The notes beneath the pieces were generated by a model, which saw only the letters and a program-made list of their open reading frames with translations, did no database searches and had not been told where the DNA came from. From Chitinophagaceae bacterium (GTDB taxonomy: Bacteria > Bacteroidota > Bacteroidia > Chitinophagales > Chitinophagaceae), in contig CANLAE010000003.1 in NCBI GenBank assembly GCA_947488765.1, positions 62,001 to 126,000 of the forward strand: DNA of 64,000 nt. Direction: 5' to 3'. A program made the translations under genes and the position numbers. This document shows positions 56,817-64,000 of the stretch, one piece after another (the first letter of the stretch is position 1; each line of letters starts with the position of its first letter).

Positions 56817-56892
56817 ATTTATTTTTTGGATTTGTGTCCAAATTCAAGATTGATTACTATTATTTGATAAAGTACTAAAATAAAAAGGGACA

Positions 56893-56935
56893 GGAATTAC
56901 AGCAAAGTAGCCCTCAGCCTTGGGAGGACTACTAG
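56893..56935 (+). repeat. Short dispersed repeat, copy 1
   Basis: Matches 59961-60003 at 37 of 43 positions; the core AGCAAAGTAGCCC is identical. Copy 2 lies downstream of the second surface-protein gene. Confidence 0.6.
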
Positions 56936-57056
56936 TTCTTGTGCTTGAGTTTGTGAGTGTAATCATAACTATGATTGCCTCTTATCATTGTTGTGAGCAT
57001 ATCATTGTATTTACCTTGCTTCTGTTATTTTTTATTAAACCAATTAAAAAAAAAGC

Positions 57057-57281
57057 ATGGAAACAACACAAAAAAAAAGCACCGAAAAGTTTAAGATCAC
57101 TGGAAATTTAGATGCCATTTCAAAAAAATTGAAGGCGAAGTATCCTCAATTGACTGATGCAGACTTAAAGTTTGAAGCAGGAAAAGAAAACGAAATGATC
57201 AGTAGATTGGAAAAAAGATTAAACAAAAATCATGAAGAAGTAATTGAAATCTTAAACAAGATTCAATTAGAAAAAGTTTAA
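57057..57281 (+). CDS. CsbD-like small stress protein
   Basis: 74 residues, soluble and highly charged. FKITGNLDAISKKLKAKYPQLTDADLKFEAGKE and the tail RLEKRLNKNHEEVIEILNKI resemble CsbD/YjbJ proteins, which have a WxxxKGxxKExxGKLTDDDL-like core; the core Trp residues are missing. CsbD proteins are induced by general stress; their molecular role is unknown. It sits alone in the plastic region with its own terminator. Confidence 0.65.
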   Translation: METTQKKSTEKFKITGNLDAISKKLKAKYPQLTDADLKFEAGKENEMISRLEKRLNKNHEEVIEILNKIQLEKV

Positions 57282-57336
57282 TTTTTTCTGATCAAATATA
57301 TTCATTTTTTTATCAAAAAAATCATGAATATATCTG

Positions 57337-57366
57337 AAAGGATAGTTGTTAAAACAACTGTCCTTT
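57337..57366 (+). terminator. Terminator after the CsbD-like gene
   Basis: 14-bp stem AAAGGATAGTTGTT with its complement (one T-G pair) and a 2-base apex, followed by TTATTTTTATT. Confidence 0.82.
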
Positions 57367-57498
57367 TTATTTTTATTGCTTTATTTAAAATGCTTTGACA
57401 ATTTCTATAATAATACATGTCACTACTCAATTTGACTAATGTTATAGATATTGACTGCAAATATTAACAACCTTTATAATAAAATTAATTCATATCTT

Positions 57499-57702
57499 AC
57501 TGGCGCAAGTGTTCCGCATTAGCGGTTCACTTGTGTCAATAAATCTTGTCGGACTTTGTCCGAAGTTAGTATTACAAGAAATTAATTGTTCAATTTTATT
57601 TTTAAAAATATAGTTCAATTTTTGTACTTCAAATTCCCGTTGCAAACGGGCATATTTAAAACAGCATCAAGTCATCCTATCGGAAGACTTGCGCTAGGTG
57701 TG
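57499..57702 (+). repeat. 204-bp perfect direct repeat, copy 1
   Basis: Identical to 59660-59863. It contains four hairpins in a row: 57501-57538 (11-bp outer stem with two G-U pairs, inner CCGC/GCGG); 57549-57563 (TCGGAC/GTCCGA); 57636-57650 (CCCGTT/AACGGG); 57668-57691 (CAAGTC/GACTTG plus CC/GG). No coding capacity. Its right end abuts the ATPase gene fragment. Confidence 0.95.
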
Positions 57703-57855
57703 CCGAGTAATCCAAATATGCTGCCTTGTTCGATATTAAAACTAATATCATCTACAGCCTTTTGTGTAGCAAAGTATTTTTGAAGATTTTGTAACTGCAG
57801 AATAGATGGCATAGACATTTTGATTTTTGATGTATCATCAATAGGACTGATGAAA
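57702..57855 (-). pseudogene. ABC ATPase gene fragment (first 39 codons and upstream bases)
   Basis: Perfect copy of 55700-55853 in the same orientation. It holds the start codon and 39 codons of the ATPase gene on the minus strand; the frame then runs into the 204-bp repeat. With Walker A only partly present it cannot be functional. The zero divergence points to a very recent duplication. Confidence 0.92.
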
Positions 57856-58319
57856 ATATTTTATTGTAAATTTAATTACATTTTAAAAATAATAATGAAA
57901 ATATATTTGAATGAAGGAATTATTTAAGTGGTAAGAAATAAGGAAGTATGATCGGAAGTTATAAAGACGAGAAGTCCCAGGTTGGGAAGACGAAAGAATT
58001 ACAGTTGACAATAAGTGTAATAATAATTATGAAAAATAGATTAATTTTTTAGAATCTATATTTTTCATTGTGATAGTCTTGTTTTCAAATAGACAATCAC
58101 TTTATTTAGAATTCATAATTTCTATACATTAAAAAGGCAAAATATCATTACACTCTTTCGTGTTGACACTAATTAGGCGACATTTAAAAATTTATTTCAA
58201 AAAAGTATTTACTCAATATTATTTCATTAATCCCAATGTAGGTAGAAACAAAAAACAATGGTTGGAAGCTATTTTTACACAAATTTTTTATAAAAAAATT
58301 TTTTTATCACATACTATAT

Positions 58320-58327
58320 TATTTTTG
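58320..58327 (+). promoter_or_regulatory. Candidate -7 element before the C1q-like surface protein gene
   Basis: TATTTTTG fits TAnnTTTG and lies 15 bases before the ATG at 58343. Confidence 0.5.
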
Positions 58328-58342
58328 TAAAAACCTCTTATT

Positions 58343-59638
58343 ATGAAAATTACTATACGATTTAGTATTTTGTTCTTATCTATTATTACCAACATTGCTA
58401 TATATGCACAGGTAGGTATAGGAACAATTACCCCTAATGCTTCAGCACAACTAGATGTAAACAGCACTAACAAAGGATTTTTACCACCTCGGGTGGCATT
58501 AACAGCTACAAATGCAGCAAGCCCAATCACTTCTCCCGTAGCAGGATTATTGGTATACAATACCGCCACTGCAGGAACCTCGCCAAATAATGTTACCCCC
58601 GGATTTTATTATTATAGTGGTACAGCATGGGTGCGTTTGACTACACCTACTGATAATGCGACAAATGTAACAGGTACAGTTGCTGTGGCAAATGGCGGTA
58701 CGGGTGTAACCACTTCGACAGGCACAGGAAGTGTGGTTTTGTATACCTCACCCACTTTAACAACTCCCACCATTGCCAGTGGCAGCAGTCAATGGGCCAA
58801 TTCGTTAACGATTACGCCAACAACACATGGAACTAGTCAGAGAGCTTCCATTTGGATTGATGGTTGGTCTTTATTACAAGATCTCCAAGGCAACGGAACA
58901 AAGAATTTTTCAATAGGGCAGACTGTACCCGGTTCGCCAACAACCTACCCTTCTAGACTGGTAATTAATACTGTTGGAAATATAGGTATAGGAAATGAAA
59001 CACCTAATGCCCGATTAGACATCCGCACCAGTCCTACCAGCACTACTGATCCCGGTGCCGGTTATCTGGGAATCGGAACAGGATCCACCACCGCTGCAAA
59101 TACGGCCGGTGCAGGTGCGATTCGCTATAGTACAAATAGCGGAGGTACATTGGAATATAGCAATGGTACAAGCTGGAATACACTACAAAGCAGTGTATCA
59201 AAAGCAACGGTTATTGCATCAAAGGGTACAGCACAAACAATACCTCACAATACTCAAACCGATATCACTAACTGGAATGAGCTTAATGATAATGCCAATG
59301 TATTCGATCCAACAACAGGCGTCTTCACTGCACCACGCAGCGGAAATTATGTGTTTAATTTCAGCTACGCTTTTGCTAATTCCACTTATACAAGTGCTAA
59401 CAATTCTAATATTGAAGCCTGGATGAATTGTTCCACTTCCAGTAAATTAAGGAAACAATTACTTGCAGCCCCTATTAATATTGACACAAGGTGTGGAGCA
59501 ATGATATCATTTGTGGTAAATCTTTCGGCAGGTGAGACATTGAGACCGACTATTTGGCATAGCACCGGTGAAAACAGATCATTAGAAACCATTGGTGGTG
59601 TTGAAAAATTCAATAACCTATCTATTGTAGAACTGTAA
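58343..59638 (+). CDS. Secreted surface protein with C1q/TNF-like C-terminal domain
   Basis: 431 residues with signal peptide (IAIYAQ). Residues about 22-105 repeat the module of the gene at 55944 (VGIGTITPNASAQLDVNST, KGFLPPRVALTATNA, GLLVYNTAT). The middle (about 105-285) is Gly/Thr-rich with tail-fibre-like elements (VAVANGGTGVTTSTGTGSV, GNIGIGNETPNARLDI, GAIRYSTNSGGTLEYSNG). The last 140 residues (TAPRSGNYVFNFSYAF, CGAMISFVVNLSAGETLRPT, FNNLSIVEL) look like a C1q/TNF-like jelly roll. Probably a trimeric adhesin-like surface protein; inferred. Confidence 0.78.
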   Translation: MKITIRFSILFLSIITNIAIYAQVGIGTITPNASAQLDVNSTNKGFLPPRVALTATNAASPITSPVAGLLVYNTATAGTSPNNVTPGFYYYSGTAWVRLTTPTDNATNVTGTVAVANGGTGVTTSTGTGSVVLYTSPTLTTPTIASGSSQWANSLTITPTTHGTSQRASIWIDGWSLLQDLQGNGTKNFSIGQTVPGSPTTYPSRLVINTVGNIGIGNETPNARLDIRTSPTSTTDPGAGYLGIGTGSTTAANTAGAGAIRYSTNSGGTLEYSNGTSWNTLQSSVSKATVIASKGTAQTIPHNTQTDITNWNELNDNANVFDPTTGVFTAPRSGNYVFNFSYAFANSTYTSANNSNIEAWMNCSTSSKLRKQLLAAPINIDTRCGAMISFVVNLSAGETLRPTIWHSTGENRSLETIGGVEKFNNLSIVEL

Positions 59639-59659
59639 AGTAGCTCAAAAGAAATACTC

Positions 59660-59863
59660 ACTGGCGCAAGTGTTCCGCATTAGCGGTTCACTTGTGTCAA
59701 TAAATCTTGTCGGACTTTGTCCGAAGTTAGTATTACAAGAAATTAATTGTTCAATTTTATTTTTAAAAATATAGTTCAATTTTTGTACTTCAAATTCCCG
59801 TTGCAAACGGGCATATTTAAAACAGCATCAAGTCATCCTATCGGAAGACTTGCGCTAGGTGTG
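59660..59863 (+). repeat. 204-bp perfect direct repeat, copy 2
   Basis: Identical to 57499-57702, offset 2161 bases. It starts 22 bases after the stop codon of the C1q-like gene. Together the two copies flank that gene and the ATPase fragment. Confidence 0.95.
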
Positions 59864-59960
59864 TGAAAATTTATCTGTGGTATCCTGGGTTATCTGTGAG
59901 AGAAAAAACAGACAAATAATATTTCAAAAGTTCAATAAAGTACCATAGTTCAAAGGCACG

Positions 59961-60045
59961 GGGATTGCAGCAAAGTAGCCCGCAGCTTTGCGAGGACTAC
60001 TTGCGTAAAGCCCCAAATGCAGACGAGTAAAGCGTTGCAGCCGAT
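59961..60045 (+). repeat. Short dispersed repeats, copy 2 and copy C
   Basis: 59961-60003 matches 56893-56935 at 37 of 43 positions. 60026-60045 matches 39235-39254 at 16 of 20 positions (AGTAAAGCG and AGCCGAT are identical). The two lie next to each other here. Confidence 0.6.
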
Positions 60046-60101
60046 TGCCCGAAAAAATAAATATTAATTCGCTGTTTATAAAAGTATATAATGCCGATTG
60101 A

Positions 60102-62036
60102 TTAGTTTACTACTTTACTTTTTACAGCTACTTCGGTAAGCATCATTTCACGAACGGTGTTGGCAACTGCTTGTGCATCGTAAGCACATTCTCTGTGCAA
60201 TTCTTTTGGTGTTCCATGTTCTACCAATCTGTCGGGAATACCCAACATTTTAACCTGCGCTGCATAATTGTGTTGTGCCATAAATTCTAAAACAGCACTG
60301 CCGAATCCGCCAATAACTGTTCCGTCTTCGATGGTAATTACTTTATTAAATTTACCAAACACTTCGTGCAACATAGCTTCATCAATTGGTTTTACAAAAC
60401 GCATGTCGTAATGTGCCGGATTGATGCCTTCTGTTCTCAGTTCACGAATTGCTGCTTGTACAAAATTGCCAGGATGACCGAAAGATAAAACAGCAATACT
60501 TTCTCCATCTTTAATCTTTCTGCCTTTACCAATTTCAATTGCTTCGAAAGGAGTTCTCCATTCGGGCATAACACCTTCGCCACGTGGATAGCGAATTACA
60601 AAAGGAAGTGTGGTTGTTTCTAATTGTGAAGTGTACATTAAATTTCTTAATTCCTGCTCGTTCATTGGAGCAGTAATAATCATATTGGGAATACAACGGA
60701 AATACGGAATATCATAACATCCATGGTGCGTAGGGCCATCATCACCTACCAATCCTGCCCTGTCTAAACATAACGTAACTGGTAATTTTTGTATGGCAAT
60801 ATCATGCACCACCTGATCGTAAGCACGTTGCATGAAGGAAGAATAAATATTGCAAAATACTTTCATTCCCTGCGTTGCCAAACCTGCACTTAATGTGGCT
60901 GCATGTTGCTCGCAAATGCCAACATCAAAAGCACGATGCGGCATTTTTTCCATCATGTATTTTAAGGAAGAACCACTTGGCATTGCCGGAGTGATGGCCA
61001 TTATTTTATCATTCATTTCTGCCAGCTCAATCATGGTATGTCCAAAAACATCCTGGTATTTTGGAGGCTGTGGTGCAAGAATTGGTTTCTTAAATATTTC
61101 GCCTGTTACTTTATCAAATAAACCCGGTGCATGCCATTTGGTTTGATCTTTTTCTGCCAATGCATAACCCTTTCCTTTTACAGTAATTACATGCAACAAT
61201 TTAGGACCAGAAATATCTCTTAAATCTTTTAAAGTGTCAACCAACTTAGTAATATTGTGTCCATCAATCGGACCAAAATATCTGAAATTCAATGCTTCAA
61301 ATAAATTGCTGCTTTTACTCACCATTCCTTTTACACTTGCTTCTAACTTAGAAGCCATCTCTCTCGTGAAGCTCTTACCAATTGGGAGTTTACCCATTAA
61401 TTTCCAAACATCATCACGTACTTTATTGTAAGTATGAGAAGTGGTAATGTCGGTTAAATATTCTTTCAAAGCACCCACATTTGGGTCAATGCTCATGCAG
61501 TTGTCATTCAATATTACCAGCATATCAGCTTCAGCAACGCCGGCATGATTCATGGCTTCAAAAGCCATACCTGCTGTCATACTTCCATCGCCAATAATGG
61601 CAACACTTTTTCTGTTTTCGCCTTTGTATTTTGACGCAATTGCCATTCCTAATGCAGCAGATATTGATGTAGAGGAATGTCCTACTCCAAAAGTATCATA
61701 TTCACTTTCGCTGCGTTTTGGAAATCCGCTTAAGCCATTGTATTTTCTGTTGGTATGAAAATTGTCTCTGCGACCAGTTAAAATTTTATGACCATAAGCC
61801 TGATGACCTACATCCCAAACCAACTGATCGTAAGGAGTATTGTATGCGTAATGCAATGCCACACTCAATTCTACAACGCCCAAGCTTGCAGCAAAATGTC
61901 CGCCGTGCACACTTACAATATCAATAATATATTGACGCAATTCATTGCAAACCTGGTGTAATTCTTCTCTGCTAATTTTTTTTAAATCATCAGGGCTATT
62001 GATGCCTGCAAGTAATTTTCCGGGAGTTATCTCCAT
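60102..62036 (-). CDS. dxs: 1-deoxy-D-xylulose-5-phosphate synthase
   Basis: 644 residues. The thiamine diphosphate site shows VWDVGHQAYGHKILTGRRD and IGDGSMTAGMAFEAMNHAG...NDN; the transketolase central domain has DVGICEQHAATLSAGLA (catalytic Glu) and DRAGLVGDDGPTHHGCYD. It condenses pyruvate and glyceraldehyde 3-phosphate, the first step of the MEP isoprenoid pathway, and feeds prenyl chains to enzymes such as the GGGP synthase in this window. Length is normal. It is monocistronic. Confidence 0.97.
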   Translation of the reverse strand: MEITPGKLLAGINSPDDLKKISREELHQVCNELRQYIIDIVSVHGGHFAASLGVVELSVALHYAYNTPYDQLVWDVGHQAYGHKILTGRRDNFHTNRKYNGLSGFPKRSESEYDTFGVGHSSTSISAALGMAIASKYKGENRKSVAIIGDGSMTAGMAFEAMNHAGVAEADMLVILNDNCMSIDPNVGALKEYLTDITTSHTYNKVRDDVWKLMGKLPIGKSFTREMASKLEASVKGMVSKSSNLFEALNFRYFGPIDGHNITKLVDTLKDLRDISGPKLLHVITVKGKGYALAEKDQTKWHAPGLFDKVTGEIFKKPILAPQPPKYQDVFGHTMIELAEMNDKIMAITPAMPSGSSLKYMMEKMPHRAFDVGICEQHAATLSAGLATQGMKVFCNIYSSFMQRAYDQVVHDIAIQKLPVTLCLDRAGLVGDDGPTHHGCYDIPYFRCIPNMIITAPMNEQELRNLMYTSQLETTTLPFVIRYPRGEGVMPEWRTPFEAIEIGKGRKIKDGESIAVLSFGHPGNFVQAAIRELRTEGINPAHYDMRFVKPIDEAMLHEVFGKFNKVITIEDGTVIGGFGSAVLEFMAQHNYAAQVKMLGIPDRLVEHGTPKELHRECAYDAQAVANTVREMMLTEVAVKSKVVN

Positions 62037-62223
62037 ATTGCTAATTTGATTTGTAAAAATAGTGATTTGTCAATTGCCAATTGACAGTTGGGTGATATTA
62101 AAAATACGATAAATAAAGCTGAAAACTTGTTTTTAATTTAGTTTTTGCCGTACACATACAATATTCACCATTGAAACAATAAATCAGAATTTTTGTTTGA
62201 ATGTAAAATTATCTTTACCGAAT

Positions 62224-63264
62224 ATGAAAAAAAACAGAGATTACTGGATATGTCAATTAGGGGGATGGGTTTTTTACAGCCTTGCAATTATGTTTTTTTC
62301 ATTTGTCTTTGACAGAGGAATAACACCGCTTTTTTTTAAACGATTATTATTATCAGTGGGATTCGGAATTTTATTTACCCACATTTTACGTTTACATATC
62401 AGAAGATTTAAGTTGTTGCCACCAATTATAAAAAAACAATGGCTTGTTTTATTGATCGGAGTTCTTATGGCTTGTATTTGCTATAGCCTTACCAACAGTT
62501 GGATGGTAGAATATTTAGGCTGGTATAACCCACAAAGAAAAGCTTCTATTCAACAACGATTTTTGTATAATTTATTCAATGATTCTCCCATTATTTTATT
62601 GTGGATTTCTATTTACTATGTGTGGCATTATGTTGTTGCGGGAAGAAGAGCTCAGGTAGATCAAATACGTATGGAAACTTTGATTAAAGAATTAGAATTA
62701 AAAACAATTAAATCTCATATTAACCCACATTTTATTTTTAATGCACTCAATAGCATCAGGGCATTGGTAGATGAAAATCCAACAAGAGCGAGAACAGCGA
62801 TTACTGAATTGAGCAATATTTTAAGGAGCAGTATGATGGCAGAAAAAATGGAAACAACATCATTGGAAGCAGAATTAAATATTGTGAAAGATTATATGGC
62901 ACTTGAAAAAATTCGTTTTGAAGAAAGGCTGCAATTAGCGTATGAAATTGATGAGGAAACTTTGGATTTGAATGTGCCACCTATGATGCTTCAAACCCTT
63001 GCGGAGAATGCAATTAAGCATGGAATCAGTAAACAAACAAAAGGCGGCATTGTAAAAATTATTTCTAAAATTGAAAATGACCATCATGTATTGATTGTGC
63101 AAAATTCCGGAACCTTAAATGGAACGGTTAATAGTGTTGGTTTTGGCGTAGTGAGTACACAAAACAGATTGCAACATCTTTATGGAAATGAAGCAACTTT
63201 TTCATTGCATGAATTGGATAATAATAAAGTAGAAGCGAAAGTAATCATGCCTATTAAAAATTAA
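62224..63264 (+). CDS. LytS/YehU-type sensor histidine kinase
   Basis: 346 residues from ATG at 62224; a TTG at 62197 would add nine. Four membrane helices lie in the first 150 residues. The His_kinase domain starts with LELKTIKSHINPHFIFNALNSIRAL (phospho-acceptor His in NPHFIFN) and is followed by the ATP-binding part (MMLQTLAENAIKHGIS, VNSVGFGVVSTQNRLQHLYG). No extracellular sensor domain is visible. It precedes its LytTR-type response regulator by 11 bases; together they form a two-component system of unknown stimulus. Confidence 0.92.
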   Translation: MKKNRDYWICQLGGWVFYSLAIMFFSFVFDRGITPLFFKRLLLSVGFGILFTHILRLHIRRFKLLPPIIKKQWLVLLIGVLMACICYSLTNSWMVEYLGWYNPQRKASIQQRFLYNLFNDSPIILLWISIYYVWHYVVAGRRAQVDQIRMETLIKELELKTIKSHINPHFIFNALNSIRALVDENPTRARTAITELSNILRSSMMAEKMETTSLEAELNIVKDYMALEKIRFEERLQLAYEIDEETLDLNVPPMMLQTLAENAIKHGISKQTKGGIVKIISKIENDHHVLIVQNSGTLNGTVNSVGFGVVSTQNRLQHLYGNEATFSLHELDNNKVEAKVIMPIKN

Positions 63265-63275
63265 ATCAGAATCAT

Positions 63276-64000
63276 ATGCCCATCAGAACTATTATTATAG
63301 ACGACGAAAGATTAGCAAGGAATGAACTGAAAAAATTATTACAGCAACATAGTGATATTGAAGTGATTGAGGAAGCTGCAAATGTGGATGAAGGCATAGA
63401 AAAAATTGAAGCGTTAGCACCTGAATTAATTTTTTTGGATATTCAAATGCCAGGCAAAACTGGATTTGATTTATTGGCAGAAATTGACAAAGCACCACGA
63501 GTGATTTTTACAACTGCTTATGATGAATATGCCATTAAAGCCTTTGAAGTAAATGCATTGGATTATTTATTAAAACCCATTGAACCAAAACGCTTGAGCG
63601 ATGCAATTCAAAAGCTGCATTACGAAATTCAGAAGGAACAAGCCAGTGCACAAAACGGACGAAGTTTATTAACCGAAGATGATCAGGTTTTTGTAAAAGA
63701 CGGAGAAAAATGTTGGTTTGTAAAACTACATGAAATCCGCTTGTTTGAAAGCGTTGGCAATTATGCAAAAGTATTTTTTGGAACCAATAAACCTTTGATT
63801 TTAAAATCATTAAATGCTTTGGAAGAACGATTAGACGAACGCAATTTTTTCAGAGCCAATCGCAAGCACATTATTAACTTACGTTGGATAGAAAAAATAG
63901 AACCATACTTTAATGGGGGATTATTGATTGAATTAAAAGGTGGTGAAAAAATTGAAGTAAGCAGAAGGCAAACTGTGAAGTTTAAAGAGATGATGAGTTT
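63276..64000 (+). CDS. LytTR-family response regulator, truncated by the window edge
   Basis: About 241 codons are visible and the stop lies just outside the window. The receiver domain has the acidic pair Asp10/Asp11, the phospho-acceptor Asp55 in LIFLDIQMPG, the Thr in FTTAYDEYA and Lys100 in YLLKPIEP. A linker of about 35 residues follows, then the LytTR DNA-binding domain (about 140-240: FVKLHEIRLFESVGNYAKV, FFRANRKHIINLRWIEKI, EVSRRQTVKFKE). Cotranscribed with the kinase gene. Targets cannot be seen. Confidence 0.93.
   Translation, partial: MPIRTIIIDDERLARNELKKLLQQHSDIEVIEEAANVDEGIEKIEALAPELIFLDIQMPGKTGFDLLAEIDKAPRVIFTTAYDEYAIKAFEVNALDYLLKPIEPKRLSDAIQKLHYEIQKEQASAQNGRSLLTEDDQVFVKDGEKCWFVKLHEIRLFESVGNYAKVFFGTNKPLILKSLNALEERLDERNFFRANRKHIINLRWIEKIEPYFNGGLLIELKGGEKIEVSRRQTVKFKEMMS

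Larger units (their letters stand above)
56715..57056. other. Intergenic region with short repeats
   Basis: No gene. It contains a hairpin element at 56779-56816 related to the first part of the 204-bp repeat, and 56893-56935, which matches 59961-60003 at 37 of 43 positions. Confidence 0.65.
57282..58342. other. Intergenic region, about 1 kb, made of repeats and a gene fragment
   Basis: It holds a terminator (57337-57366), copy 1 of the 204-bp repeat (57499-57702), the 154-bp ATPase fragment (57702-57855) and about 490 AT-rich bases with two small hairpins (58031-58066 and 58069-58099). I see no gene of its own. Confidence 0.7.
59639..60101. other. Intergenic region with repeats, downstream of dxs
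   Basis: It contains copy 2 of the 204-bp repeat, copy 2 of a 43-bp repeat (59961-60003) and a fragment of the dispersed repeat (60026-60045). No gene was seen. Confidence 0.7.

Noticed and set aside
57586-57783. 65-codon open frame across the repeat and the ATPase fragment
   Set aside because: It joins a hairpin repeat to the antisense of a gene fragment; a chance product of the junction.
57946-58050. 34-codon open frame starting ATGATCGGAAG
   Set aside because: Short, no homology-like pattern, and its end lies in a hairpin.
57499-59863. Insertion sequence or composite transposon
   Set aside because: The direct repeats carry no transposase gene and no terminal inverted repeats, and no target-site duplication could be identified.

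Overview
This 64 kb window is AT-rich chromosomal DNA from a member of the Bacteroidota. The evidence is a SusC/SusD pair, type IX secretion (T9SS) C-terminal sorting domains, gliding genes gldF and gldG, a fused murF-alr gene, a bacterial GGGP-synthase family protein, and promoters of the TTTG-N17..20-TAnnTTTG type. A Chitinophagaceae-like soil or freshwater organism is likely, but that is an inference from gene style, not a computed placement. I saw no phage, transposase, CRISPR array or rRNA operon.

Layout. (1) 1-10,900, minus strand: a polysaccharide utilization locus. Reading with transcription it holds a six-hairpin glycosidase-like protein, SusC, SusD, and three tandem paralogous secreted TIM-barrel-like proteins, the last cut by the window edge. 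A 260-nt leader with a terminator hairpin precedes it. (2) 10,900-11,691: a gene-poor stretch with a strong stand-alone terminator. (3) 11.7-20.3 kb, plus strand: a lipoprotein esterase, gldF-gldG, a TerC gene broken by a 10-bp tandem duplication, murF-alr, lspA and a PAP2 phosphatase. (4) 20.4-23.4 kb, minus strand: tRNA-Thr, tRNA-Tyr, tRNA-Gly, tRNA-Thr, tuf, tRNA-Trp, secE, nusG, ending at a terminator instead of the usual rplK. (5) 23.6-42.9 kb: housekeeping and envelope genes (rpe, a TonB receptor, phoH, crcB-ppa-TauE, GGGP synthase, nrdJ, PhoD-like phosphatase, fumC). (6) 43-51.6 kb: a TonB receptor, a DUF1501/DUF1800 pair, and an ECF sigma factor followed by a protein with one membrane helix and a C-terminal outer-membrane barrel. 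(7) 51.6-55.8 kb: uvrC and a two-gene ABC exporter. (8) 55.7-60.05 kb: a plastic region with two surface-protein genes of the same design, a CsbD-like gene, a perfect 204-bp direct repeat, a perfect 154-bp copy of the start of the ABC ATPase gene, and other short repeats. (9) 60.1-64 kb: dxs and a LytS/LytTR two-component system that runs off the right edge.

The most unusual parts are region 8, the slipped repeat in terC, the possible attenuator before the polysaccharide locus, the dyad of DnaA-box-like sequences before nrdJ, and the sigma-linked protein that may span the envelope. All gene names rest on motifs and remembered family features; no database search was run.
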